Of a stretch of 64,000 nt of DNA, positions 52,819 through 60,702 are shown one piece after another (within the stretch, counting starts at the first letter, position 1; each line of letters starts with the position of its first letter). Made by a program: the position numbers and the translations under genes. The notes under the pieces are model-generated. The model did not search any database and had not been told where the DNA came from. It saw only the letters and a list, made by a program, of their open reading frames with translations. The stretch is from NCBI GenBank assembly GCA_963753685.1, contig CAVWDE010000007.1:124001-188000 (forward strand), in the 5' to 3' direction. Origin of the DNA: DATAOG01 sp963753685 (lineage in GTDB: Bacteria > Pseudomonadota > Alphaproteobacteria > Geminicoccales > Geminicoccaceae).

Positions 52819-54114
52819 TCAGTCGCCGGCCTGGTAGATGGTGCGGCCGTCGACCAGGGTGCGCATCACCTTGCCCTGCACCAGGCGGCCCTCGAAGGGG
52901 GTGTTCTTGGACAGGCTGTGCAGGTCCTCCTCGCGGATCCGCGCCGGCGCCTCCGGGTCGAACAGCACGAGATCGGCGGGCGCACCCTGGCGCAGCCGAC
53001 CGGCCTCGATGCCGAGCAGCTCGGCAGGCTTGCAGGTGAGCTTGCCCAGCAGCTCGAGCAGACCGAGCGCGCCGCCCTGGACCAGCTGGAGCGCGACCGG
53101 CAGCAGCGTCTCGAGGCCCAGGGCCCCGAACTCCGCCTGCGCGAACGGCAGCCGCTTGCTGTCCTGATCCTGCGGCCAGTGATCGCTCGCGATGACGTCG
53201 ATCGTGCCATCAGCCAGGCCCGCGACCACCGCCCGCCGGTCGGCCTCGGGGCGGAGCGGCGGCGAGACCTTGGCAAACGTCCGATAGCCCTCGACCTCGA
53301 GCTCGTTGAGCGCGAAATGCACCGGCGCCGCCTCGGCGGTCACCGGCAGGCCCAGCGCCTTGGCTTGGCGGACCGCCTCGATCGCGGCCGCGGTCGAGAT
53401 GTGCGCGACGTGATAGTGCGCCCCGGTCAGCGCGACCAGGCGGAGATCGCGCTCGACCAGGATCACCTCGGCCACCGCCGGAATCCCGGCGAGCCCGAGC
53501 CGGGTCGCGATCTCACCCTCGTTCATCACCCCGCCGCGCGCCAGCGCCGGGTCCTCGGGATGCTGGATCAGCCGGCCGCCGAGCACGGACAGGTAATCGA
53601 GCGCCCGGCGCATGACCAGGCTGTCGGCGAGTGCCAGGTGGCCATCGGTGAAGCCGACCGCGCCCGCCTCCATGAGCAGGCCCATCTCGGCCAGCTGCGC
53701 GCCCTCGCAGCCTTTGGTGAGGGCACCGTACGGATAAACCTTGACCCCCTTCAGCCGGCGGGCCCGCCGGGCGACGAACTCGACCATCGCCGGGTCGTCG
53801 ATCACCGGGTCGGTGTTCGGCAGGCAGGCAAAGCTGGTGACGCCGCCGGCGGCCGCCGCCGCGGTGCCGCTCGCGAAGGTCTCCTTGTGCTCGGCCCCGG
53901 GCTCGCCGAGCTGGACCCGCATGTCGACCAGCCCCGGAGCGAGACAGGCGCCGCGGGCATCGATCACCTCGGCGCCCTCGGGCACCCCGGCCGCGAACAG
54001 CCGCGGTCCGAGATCGGCGATCCGCTCGCCCTCGATCAGGAGGCCGCCCGGCGCGTCCAGACCGCTCGCAGGGTCGAGCAGCCGCGCGCCGGTGATCGCG
54101 GTCCGCGTGGTCAT
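52819..54114 (-). CDS. pyrC: Dihydroorotase-like protein, probably non-catalytic (PyrC')
   Basis: 431 residues of the amidohydrolase/dihydroorotase family: NTDPVIDDP, YHVAHISTAAAIEAVRQAKALG, TFAKVSPPLRPEADRRAVVAGLADGTIDVIASDHWPQ. The zinc-binding HxH-L-R-E-P-G motif is replaced by MRVQLGEPG at 65-73: both His are lost and the substrate Arg is Gly70. Such inactive dihydroorotases form a structural partner of aspartate transcarbamoylase in Pseudomonas-type enzymes. Its start overlaps the pyrB stop by 4 bases (ATGA), consistent with one complex. A true dihydroorotase must be encoded elsewhere. Confidence 0.88.
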   Translation of the reverse strand: MTTRTAITGARLLDPASGLDAPGGLLIEGERIADLGPRLFAAGVPEGAEVIDARGACLAPGLVDMRVQLGEPGAEHKETFASGTAAAAAGGVTSFACLPNTDPVIDDPAMVEFVARRARRLKGVKVYPYGALTKGCEGAQLAEMGLLMEAGAVGFTDGHLALADSLVMRRALDYLSVLGGRLIQHPEDPALARGGVMNEGEIATRLGLAGIPAVAEVILVERDLRLVALTGAHYHVAHISTAAAIEAVRQAKALGLPVTAEAAPVHFALNELEVEGYRTFAKVSPPLRPEADRRAVVAGLADGTIDVIASDHWPQDQDSKRLPFAQAEFGALGLETLLPVALQLVQGGALGLLELLGKLTCKPAELLGIEAGRLRQGAPADLVLFDPEAPARIREEDLHSLSKNTPFEGRLVQGKVMRTLVDGRTIYQAGD

Positions 54115-55070
54115 GCCGCGGCGCGCAGCTCCCGGGTCAAAACCTCGAGGCAGGCCATGCGGACCGCGACCCCGAGCTCGACCTGATCAAGGATGGCACT
54201 CCGATTGATGTCGTCGGCAACCGTGCCGTCGATCTCGACCCCGCGGTTCATCGGCCCCGGATGCATGATCAGCGCGTCCGCGCGCGCGCTCTTGAGCTTC
54301 TCGTAGGTGAGGCCGAACAGATGGAAATATTCGCGCACCGAGGGCACGAAGCTGCCCTGCATGCGCTCGGTCTGGAGCCGCAGCATCATCACGATGTCGG
54401 CGCCATCGAGGCCGCGGGCCATGTCGTGGAACACCTCGACGCCGTAGCGCTCGACCGCCGATGGCAACAGCGTCTTGGGTGCCACGAGGCGCACGCGCGC
54501 GCCCATCGCGGTCAGCAGCAGCACGTTGGAGCGCGCGACGCGCGAGTGGAGAATGTCGCCGCAGATCGCGACCACCAGGCCCTCGATCCGGCCCTTGCGC
54601 CGGCGGATCGTGAGCGCATCGAGCAGCGCCTGGGTCGGGTGCTCGTGGCTGCCGTCGCCGGCGTTGATCACGGCGCAGTTGACGTGGCGGGCGAGCAGGG
54701 CGACCGCCCCGCTGTCGGGATGGCGCGCGACCAGGACGTCCGGATGCATGGCGTTCAGGGTCATCGCCGTGTCGATCAGGGTTTCGCCCTTCTTGATCGA
54801 CGAGTTGGCGACCGACATGTTGACCACGTCGGCGCCGAGCCGCTTGCCGGCCAGCTCGAACGAGGTCCGGGTCCGGGTCGAGCTCTCGAAGAACAGGTTG
54901 ATCTGGGTCAGCCCGCGCATCAGGCTGAGCTTCTTGTCCGCCTGCCGGCCGTGGGCGACGTAGGCATCGGCGCGGTCGAGCAGATGCTGGATCTCCCAGG
55001 GCGCCAGCCCCTCGATGCCGAGCAGATGACGCTGGCTGAAGATCCTCGGAAGCTCGGTGACGGCGGCCAT
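54111..55070 (-). CDS. pyrB: Aspartate carbamoyltransferase catalytic subunit
   Basis: 319 residues from ATG 55070; the frame extends upstream but without homology. Carbamoyl-phosphate motif FFESSTRTRTSFELAGKRLG, aspartate-binding HEHPTQALLDALTIRRRKG, and IMHPGPMNRGVEIDG. Catalyses the first committed step of pyrimidine synthesis in the cytoplasm. Translationally coupled to the pseudo-dihydroorotase gene. No PyrI-type regulatory subunit is present. Confidence 0.95.
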   Translation of the reverse strand: MAAVTELPRIFSQRHLLGIEGLAPWEIQHLLDRADAYVAHGRQADKKLSLMRGLTQINLFFESSTRTRTSFELAGKRLGADVVNMSVANSSIKKGETLIDTAMTLNAMHPDVLVARHPDSGAVALLARHVNCAVINAGDGSHEHPTQALLDALTIRRRKGRIEGLVVAICGDILHSRVARSNVLLLTAMGARVRLVAPKTLLPSAVERYGVEVFHDMARGLDGADIVMMLRLQTERMQGSFVPSVREYFHLFGLTYEKLKSARADALIMHPGPMNRGVEIDGTVADDINRSAILDQVELGVAVRMACLEVLTRELRAAA

Positions 55071-55344
55071 GCCCCGACTTTTGTGCCTCTCGACATCGCA
55101 AGCGGTGATCGAGATCGTGAGATGCGTCTCGTGGGTGGCTGGGCCGCGGGCACTCAACCCGCCACCGCTGCGGGACCGCGCAGGCTTCTAGCACATTCGC
55201 GCGCCGAAATGCAGATCAAGACGGGCGACCCGCGAGAATTTTTCGACCGCCCCGCCGGCCGGCCGCGTCGCCGCTTTGCCCGGCATTCATGGGTGGCGGG
55301 GCCGGTCCGGAGGAGCCGTGCGCTTGAGCCCCTGCGCCGCGCCG

Positions 55345-56217
55345 TCACCATCCCTCGACGAAGCGGAAAGCGTCGCCCGCCGCCACGATGCGCCCGGCCG
55401 AGGGCAGCGGGAAATGGGCCGTGCAGATCAGCGTGTCGGTCTCGCAGTAACGCTCCAGGAACGCCCGCCGGGTCCGCTTGGCGAGTGCCGGGTCCCAGTC
55501 GGGCCAGGCGGTCCACTCGGGGTGCAGGCATTGGACCGGCGAGTGCATGACATCGCCGCACATGACCGCGCGCTCGCCCCTGGAAGCGAGGCAGATCGCG
55601 ACGTGGCCCATGGTGTGGCCGGGTGTCGGCTCGAGCGTGATCTGGTCGTCGAGGCCAAAGTCGTCGCCCACCACCTCGGCCTGCCCGGCCGCGATCACCG
55701 GCAGCACGCTGTCGTCCAGCGCCGCGCGCGAGAACTTGGGATGGCCCTGCTCCCAGGACTTGAGCTCGGTCCTCGAGAACACGTAGCGGGCGTTCGGGAA
55801 GGTCGGGACCCAGCGACCGTCGACGAGCTTGGTGTTCCAGCCCACGTGATCGACGTGCAGATGGGTGCAGAGCACGTAGTCGATGTCCTCCGGAGCGACC
55901 TCGAGCGCGGCCAGCGCCTGCATGTAGGCATCGTCGGTCTTCTGGTGCCAGAAGGGCCGGTTGGGGCGCTCCTTGTGGTTGCCGACGCAGCTGTCGATCA
56001 GAATCGTGTGATGCGCGGTGCGCAACAGGTAGCTCTGGACCGGGAACAGGAGCGCGCCGCTCTGCGGGTCCATGGCCCGGGGCTTGAGCCAGCTCTCGTG
56101 CGGCGCCCAGTCGGCCGGCGTGGTCTCCGGAAAGAACATCTGCCGGTCGAACGGCGCGACGATCTCGACCGCCCGGGCGATGGTGACGTCGCCGATCTGC
56201 CTGCCTTGCCACGCCAT
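55345..56217 (-). CDS. MBL-fold metallo-hydrolase
   Basis: 290 residues from ATG 56217 (GGGAGGAGG upstream); the frame continues upstream without family match. Zinc motif THLHVDHVGWN (HxHxDH), then TPGHTMGHVAI, GDVMHSPVQCLHPEW and TAHFPLPSAG, the set of lactonase/phosphotriesterase-like MBL proteins. Substrate unknown. The N-terminal extension FDRQMFFPETTPADWAPHE is common in this subgroup. About 270 bases upstream of pyrB on the same strand. Confidence 0.88.
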   Translation of the reverse strand: MAWQGRQIGDVTIARAVEIVAPFDRQMFFPETTPADWAPHESWLKPRAMDPQSGALLFPVQSYLLRTAHHTILIDSCVGNHKERPNRPFWHQKTDDAYMQALAALEVAPEDIDYVLCTHLHVDHVGWNTKLVDGRWVPTFPNARYVFSRTELKSWEQGHPKFSRAALDDSVLPVIAAGQAEVVGDDFGLDDQITLEPTPGHTMGHVAICLASRGERAVMCGDVMHSPVQCLHPEWTAWPDWDPALAKRTRRAFLERYCETDTLICTAHFPLPSAGRIVAAGDAFRFVEGW

Positions 56218-56589
56218 GGGCGCGCCTCCTCCCACTTTCTCGTTGCCGCCTGGCAACCTGAATAGCCGCTGCCGGCCCGATGCGATAGCCCGCCGCTCGC
56301 CGCCTGAGCCCACCCGGCCGACTGCACGAGCCCGGCGCACCCCGCACCCGGCCGGGCCGCCCCGGTCAGACGCCGGACCGCCGCTTCACTTCGAGCCGGC
56401 GACCGCGCGCTGCTCGTGACCATCGACGGCCACGTCCTGGAGGCGCGTGAGCGCGCTCCGAGGAACCGCCTCTCCACTCTTCGCGCCCGAGGGGCATGTG
56501 GGTAGCAAGGCCTGAGTGCGGTGACCGATCGCCGACCGGGGTCGCCCTGCTACGGCAGGGACCACGCCTTCTGCGGACCGTGGTCCGGA
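56218..56589. other. Stretch with a remnant of the malate synthase 3' end; no gene
   Basis: About 56280-56410 resembles the 3' end and downstream flank of glcB at 60590-60710; the best part is listed as a repeat. CCCTGC TACG GCAGGG (56545-56560) is a stable hairpin just beyond the GDSL gene, and GGACC GT GGTCC lies next to it (56575-56586); these may end its transcript. No coding frame. Confidence 0.6.
56350..56403 (+). repeat. Direct repeat A: copy of glcB 3' end
   Basis: 54 bases with about five mismatches to 60649-60702 in the same orientation. Read on the minus strand it encodes RRLEVKR-x-SGV and a stop (56366-56368), the C-terminal residues of malate synthase G. Weaker similarity continues for about 55 bases on one side. 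Left boundary mark of a 4.2-kb block. Confidence 0.8.
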
Positions 56590-57627
56590 TCAGTGAGCGC
56601 CGATCATCGGGTTTGCCGCTCCTGCCACGTTTTGCAGGGCCCCGAAAGTCTCGGCCAGGCTCGCTTCCGCATCTCGGCTCAGCAACCGATGCGCCTGCGT
56701 GGTCGGGTGGATGAAGTCCCAGAACAGATATCTATTGGGCCGCCGGCAGATCGCTCCGATGATGACGTCGGGAGTGATGCAGCTGTCCGTGACGTCGATC
56801 AGTCCCACCGACGCCGGGTCGGCCACCACCTCGTCCAGAAACGTGAAGACATCCATACGCGCGATGACGATACCCGGGAGATCGTCCAATGGCGACAAGA
56901 CGTCGTCTTCGAGTCCGCGGTTGTATTCCGCCGAAAGAGCCTTCGCCGCTTCCTGCGCAGGAGGACCCTGGGTGCTGATCGCCGGTAGGATGGCAAAGTC
57001 GGGCAAATTCAATACCAGGAACCAGCGAGCGCCGGCGGCGTAGAGCTGCTGGATACCGGCGCCCGTGGCCTGGAGGGCTGCAGTCACGATGGTAGCGGCG
57101 TTGGCGGGGTCTTCCAAAGCGTCGCGCAGATCGTTGCCGCCGATCCAGACTGCGTACAGCGCATCCGGCGACGCGATCCCACCGAAGTCAGACAGGAACA
57201 CACCGATCTCGGTGCTGAGGTCGACCGGGTCGGCCGGCGGGCGCGCCTTGGCGCCCCCGACCCCGTAGTCGGTATAGATGCCGGGACGAAGCAGGGCGGG
57301 CCGCCCGCTCTTGGGCAGCCGCACGTCCCGGGCCAGCCATTCGATCCAGGTCGGGCCGTTGCTGAAATGAAAGCCCCCGATGGCGTAGGGCGCGTCCGGG
57401 ATCGGGTCGAAAGGGCGCACCACGAACTCTCTCGTGGCGACGTAGGCGTTGCCCGGGTCGGACAGACTGTCGCCAAACGTAACGATTTGCTCGAACGGGA
57501 ACTTGCCGCTGATCCGGTCCGCGTCGTCCTGGGATGGGTCCGCCGGTGAGGTCGGTCCGGCCTGCACCGCCAGTGGTCCCAGCACCACGATCGCAGCAGT
57601 GAGACTGATTTTCCGCAGAGAAACCAT
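56590..57627 (-). CDS. Exported SGNH/GDSL-family hydrolase
   Basis: 345 residues. Signal peptide (LRKISLTAAIVVLGPLAVQAG). Block I FGDSLSDPGNAY with Ser54, block II-like GVGGAKAR, block III WIGGNDLRDAL (Gly and Asn oxyanion), and the C-terminal FWDFIHPTTQAHRLL with catalytic Asp and His. This is the extracellular esterase/lipase group (thermolabile haemolysin-like). It probably hydrolyses esters outside the cell. First or only gene transcribed leftward in the glcB-repeat-flanked block; divergent from the Tat/GMC genes. Confidence 0.9.
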   Translation of the reverse strand: MVSLRKISLTAAIVVLGPLAVQAGPTSPADPSQDDADRISGKFPFEQIVTFGDSLSDPGNAYVATREFVVRPFDPIPDAPYAIGGFHFSNGPTWIEWLARDVRLPKSGRPALLRPGIYTDYGVGGAKARPPADPVDLSTEIGVFLSDFGGIASPDALYAVWIGGNDLRDALEDPANAATIVTAALQATGAGIQQLYAAGARWFLVLNLPDFAILPAISTQGPPAQEAAKALSAEYNRGLEDDVLSPLDDLPGIVIARMDVFTFLDEVVADPASVGLIDVTDSCITPDVIIGAICRRPNRYLFWDFIHPTTQAHRLLSRDAEASLAETFGALQNVAGAANPMIGAH

Positions 57628-58057
57628 AGGTTGTCTCCCTGAGAATCTTTCCGACCTCTTTCTTCATACCAGAAATAGCGCTTTGCGACGGTGCTCGTCA
57701 AGCACCGGTAGTACCGTGTTGATCCATGAATGGCTTTCCTGCTCTCCGGCGCTTGGCGCACAACGGTGCGCCGCTTCGGAGCGGTCGGCGCATTGGCCCT
57801 GGCGCCATCCAGAGGCGGCTGCAGGAGCTTGCCGAAAAGGACAAGGAGATCGCCCAGCTCAAGCCGAAAGGATCGGAGAATCACAGCCCTTTAGGCGCGC
57901 TTCGCCGCGCTGGAGCGACCTCGTGCGGCACAGGAAGCGGTCTCCCGATCGAGGGGAGGCGTAGCGTGTCAGTTGACCGAAAACCGTTGCAGCCTTGCCA
58001 AAATGGTGACATGGTTTTGGGTGTGGGCTGTCGGGTCTTCCTGGAAAGGGGGATCGC
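57628..58057. other. 430-base divergent intergenic stretch, no gene recognised
   Basis: Separates the exported hydrolase and the Tat protein gene and probably holds both promoters. A frame with a heptad-like run (LQELAEKDKEIAQLK) crosses it but has no good start and merges out of frame with the Tat gene. Confidence 0.35.
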
Positions 58058-58693
58058 ATGGCATTTGATAAAAGCCGCCGCAGCTTTCTCGGGAGCGCTT
58101 TCTCGGTGGCCGCTTTCTCGGCCCTTGTCCGAGCGCGGATCTTCATGGACAGTCGTGGGTGGCTTGCGTCCGCGCAGGCCGCCGAGCCGGACCTGACGCG
58201 CGACACGTTTAATGGGTTATTGGCGTTCGTCGTTCCCGGATCGGACCCCTATTCGATCGCTCAGGGCGTCAGCACGCCGGGCCCGGGTGGCGTCGACGCG
58301 GGAGCGGCCGATGTCCTGATCGCGACGGTTGACGAGTCGACCCCGTTCATCCCGAGCTTTTCGAGTCAGGTCGCGGCGATCCTGAACGGCCTCGCCCTGA
58401 CAGTCAATTCCGCGCCTGGCGGAAGCTTCATCTCTCCCTTCGCGGACCTGTCCTTCGCCGAGAAGGTCGGCGTGTTCGAGATCATGGATGCGACGGACTC
58501 CCTCGTCTTGCTGGGCGGGATTCTGCCGCCCTTCGTCGCGTTCTTTTGCTATTCGGACGCCGGGACCTTCGACCCGGCCACCCGGTCGCTCACCGGCGAA
58601 CCGCTGGGCTGGCAACTCTCGAGCTATCAAGGCGTCGCCGACGGAAGGGCCGAGTTCCTCGGTTATTTCCCGGGGACGCAACGTCTAAGGTGA
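58058..58693 (+). CDS. Tat-signal protein, probable small subunit for the GMC oxidoreductase
   Basis: 211 residues. Twin-arginine N-terminus (KSRRSFLGSAFSVAAFSALV), cleavage near AQAA (about 40). The mature part (LTRDTFNGLLAFVVPGSDPYSIAQG, and LSFAEKVGVFEIMD) resembles, weakly, the gluconate 2-dehydrogenase subunit 3 group that accompanies FAD oxidoreductases and carries them through the Tat system. It is 29 bases upstream of the GMC gene, which lacks its own signal, in line with this role. Confidence 0.75.
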   Translation: MAFDKSRRSFLGSAFSVAAFSALVRARIFMDSRGWLASAQAAEPDLTRDTFNGLLAFVVPGSDPYSIAQGVSTPGPGGVDAGAADVLIATVDESTPFIPSFSSQVAAILNGLALTVNSAPGGSFISPFADLSFAEKVGVFEIMDATDSLVLLGGILPPFVAFFCYSDAGTFDPATRSLTGEPLGWQLSSYQGVADGRAEFLGYFPGTQRLR

Positions 58694-58722
58694 TTTCCGG
58701 AGCGAATTAGAGGGGGCACATC

Positions 58723-60501
58723 ATGCGCGACGTCATCGTGGTCGGGGCGGGCGGCGGCGGGGCGGTCATCGCGAAGGAACTCGCAGCCCGTGGACTTGAC
58801 GTGCTGCTGCTCGAGGCGGGCCCACGCTTTGCCGATCCCGAACAGGATTGGACCCATTTCGAGAGTGACTGCAACAATCCGGCGACGGGATACTTCCGTT
58901 TCGGCCCCGCCGACCGGTCGCAGCCGCCCTGGGTGCGCGACATCGCGCAGAGCACCTTGCTGGTACAGCTGTCCGGCGTCGGCGGGACGACCAATCATTA
59001 TCAAGGCAACTCGCCGCGTGCGGCGCCCGGCGTCTTTATCGATTACGCGGGCGCCGACGCCAACAATTACGACCGCGCTCATCTGTTCCCGCTCAGATAT
59101 CGCGACCTCATCCCCTATTATGAGTGGGTCGAGGCCATCTTGCCGGTGGCGACCGCGCCGATGGGGCTGAAGGAGAAATACTTCTTCGAGGGCGCGAAAC
59201 AACTCGGCTTGCCGCTTGAGGTCACGAAGAACATCACGCGGGCCGCATTCCGGCCGCAGCAGAATGCCATTCTTCAGCCGCACGGGACGGCCGGCAGAAC
59301 CGGCGATCCCGGACGCCTGCACTTCCCGCAGGCGCAGGGCTGCACGTTCTGCGGCCATTGCTCGCAAGGATGCTTCGAGCCGCTCGGCGCTCCGATCAAC
59401 TTGAAGGCCAAGCGCTCGACCTCGGTGAGCTATATCCCGATGGCGCTCACGGCGGATCACTGGTGTCGGACCGGCAAGGCGGCAACGCTGATCGCCGACG
59501 CGTTTGCCGTCAGCGTGAACACGGATCAAAGCGGTACTGCCCGCGGGGTCACGTGGCGTGTCGGGGTCACGGGCGACCTCGTCACCGAGGACGCGGACGT
59601 CGTCGTGCTGTCATGTGGGACGGTGGAAACGCCGCGGCTCTGGCTGAACAGCGGTCTGCCCAATCCGAATGGATGGGTGGGCCGTGGCCTGACGGATCAC
59701 TTCGTGGATGCGGTCAGCGGGCTGATGTCCTTCGACACCGGGTCCTCGAGAGGGCCGGGCTGCGGTGCGCGCATCGACTTTCCCGGCGTTGGCATGCTCG
59801 AGCCGGTCGGGGAGACGCCTGGCTTGCGCGCCGGGCTCAGCGCCTTCAGCGCCGCCGGCATTCCCGGCTATTACGATAATGGCCTGTCCGGCACCGCGCA
59901 CGGGGCCGATACGGTCGGCCGGCTGGTCGGCACGGAGCTTGTCGAGGCGATGGCGAATGTCGATCGGCTCCTGAACATCGACGTCTTCACCGATGACGAT
60001 GTCGAAATGCACAACGGCATCTCGCTCTCGCCGAATCTTCCGCCGGACGAGCACGGTCCGGTTCCCCGCGTCGAAATCCACTATCGCGAGCGCTCGGCGC
60101 GCACGGTCGCCAATCGCGAATTTCTCGTCGGCAAGGCCGTCGAGCTGCTGCGCGCGCTGGGCGCACAGAAGGTGTACCGCATCAACAAGCCGCCCTTTGT
60201 CATACACAGTCACAGCACCATGCGGATGGGGCTTAGCGCGGACAATTCCGTGCTCGACAGCGACGCCGAAGCGAGATGGGTCAAGCGGCTGTTCATCGCC
60301 GACAACTCGGCCTTGGCCAACGGCATCGGCGGCCCGAATCCTACGTTAACGACGCAGGCGCTTGCCACGCGCACGGCGGAGACGATCTTCACGCGATATT
60401 TCGGCGGAAGACCCTGGGTCCAGCATGAAAGGCCGGTTTCGTCCATCGATCCGGTCGTGACGCGGGCCGTCCTGCAGCGTCATTCGGCCCTCCAGGGCTG
60501 A
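58723..60501 (+). CDS. GMC-family FAD-dependent oxidoreductase
   Basis: 592 residues. FAD Rossmann motif VIVVGAGGGGAVIAKELAARG at the N-terminus with LLLEAGP, VGGTTNHYQGNSPRA (FAD attachment region), the Cys-rich CTFCGHCSQGC (about 207-217) seen in alcohol-oxidase-like members, and C-terminal HSHSTMRMG and DNSALANGIGGPNPTLTTQALATR. Catalytic His lies in the HSHST or following region. No signal peptide; probably exported with the upstream Tat protein. Substrate likely an alcohol, sterol or sugar. Confidence 0.88.
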   Translation: MRDVIVVGAGGGGAVIAKELAARGLDVLLLEAGPRFADPEQDWTHFESDCNNPATGYFRFGPADRSQPPWVRDIAQSTLLVQLSGVGGTTNHYQGNSPRAAPGVFIDYAGADANNYDRAHLFPLRYRDLIPYYEWVEAILPVATAPMGLKEKYFFEGAKQLGLPLEVTKNITRAAFRPQQNAILQPHGTAGRTGDPGRLHFPQAQGCTFCGHCSQGCFEPLGAPINLKAKRSTSVSYIPMALTADHWCRTGKAATLIADAFAVSVNTDQSGTARGVTWRVGVTGDLVTEDADVVVLSCGTVETPRLWLNSGLPNPNGWVGRGLTDHFVDAVSGLMSFDTGSSRGPGCGARIDFPGVGMLEPVGETPGLRAGLSAFSAAGIPGYYDNGLSGTAHGADTVGRLVGTELVEAMANVDRLLNIDVFTDDDVEMHNGISLSPNLPPDEHGPVPRVEIHYRERSARTVANREFLVGKAVELLRALGAQKVYRINKPPFVIHSHSTMRMGLSADNSVLDSDAEARWVKRLFIADNSALANGIGGPNPTLTTQALATRTAETIFTRYFGGRPWVQHERPVSSIDPVVTRAVLQRHSALQG

Positions 60502-60648
60502 CCCGAGGGTCGAATCGACACCGCCGGAACTCACAAAGGTCTGGCATGGCGTCCGACATCATCGCCGTTGATGCGCGGTGTGGGGATCGCCAATGGTGCC
60601 CCCGTTCGCTGCCTGAACCCGCACTCGGACAAGCCCAGCGCACGCCTC

Positions 60649-60702
60649 GGCCTGGCCGCCCTGGTCAGACGCCGGACCCCCGTTTCACCTCGAGCCGGCG
60701 AC
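60649..60702 (+). repeat. Direct repeat B: genuine glcB 3' end
   Basis: Covers the last 12 codons of glcB (minus strand), its stop at 60665-60667 and 16 bases beyond. Matches 56350-56403 with about five mismatches, same orientation. Similarity continues weakly to about 60590. Confidence 0.8.

Noticed and set aside
57726..58196. 156-codon frame with a coiled-coil-like run
   Set aside because: No ribosome binding site and it overlaps the Tat-signal gene out of frame; the heptad pattern is short.
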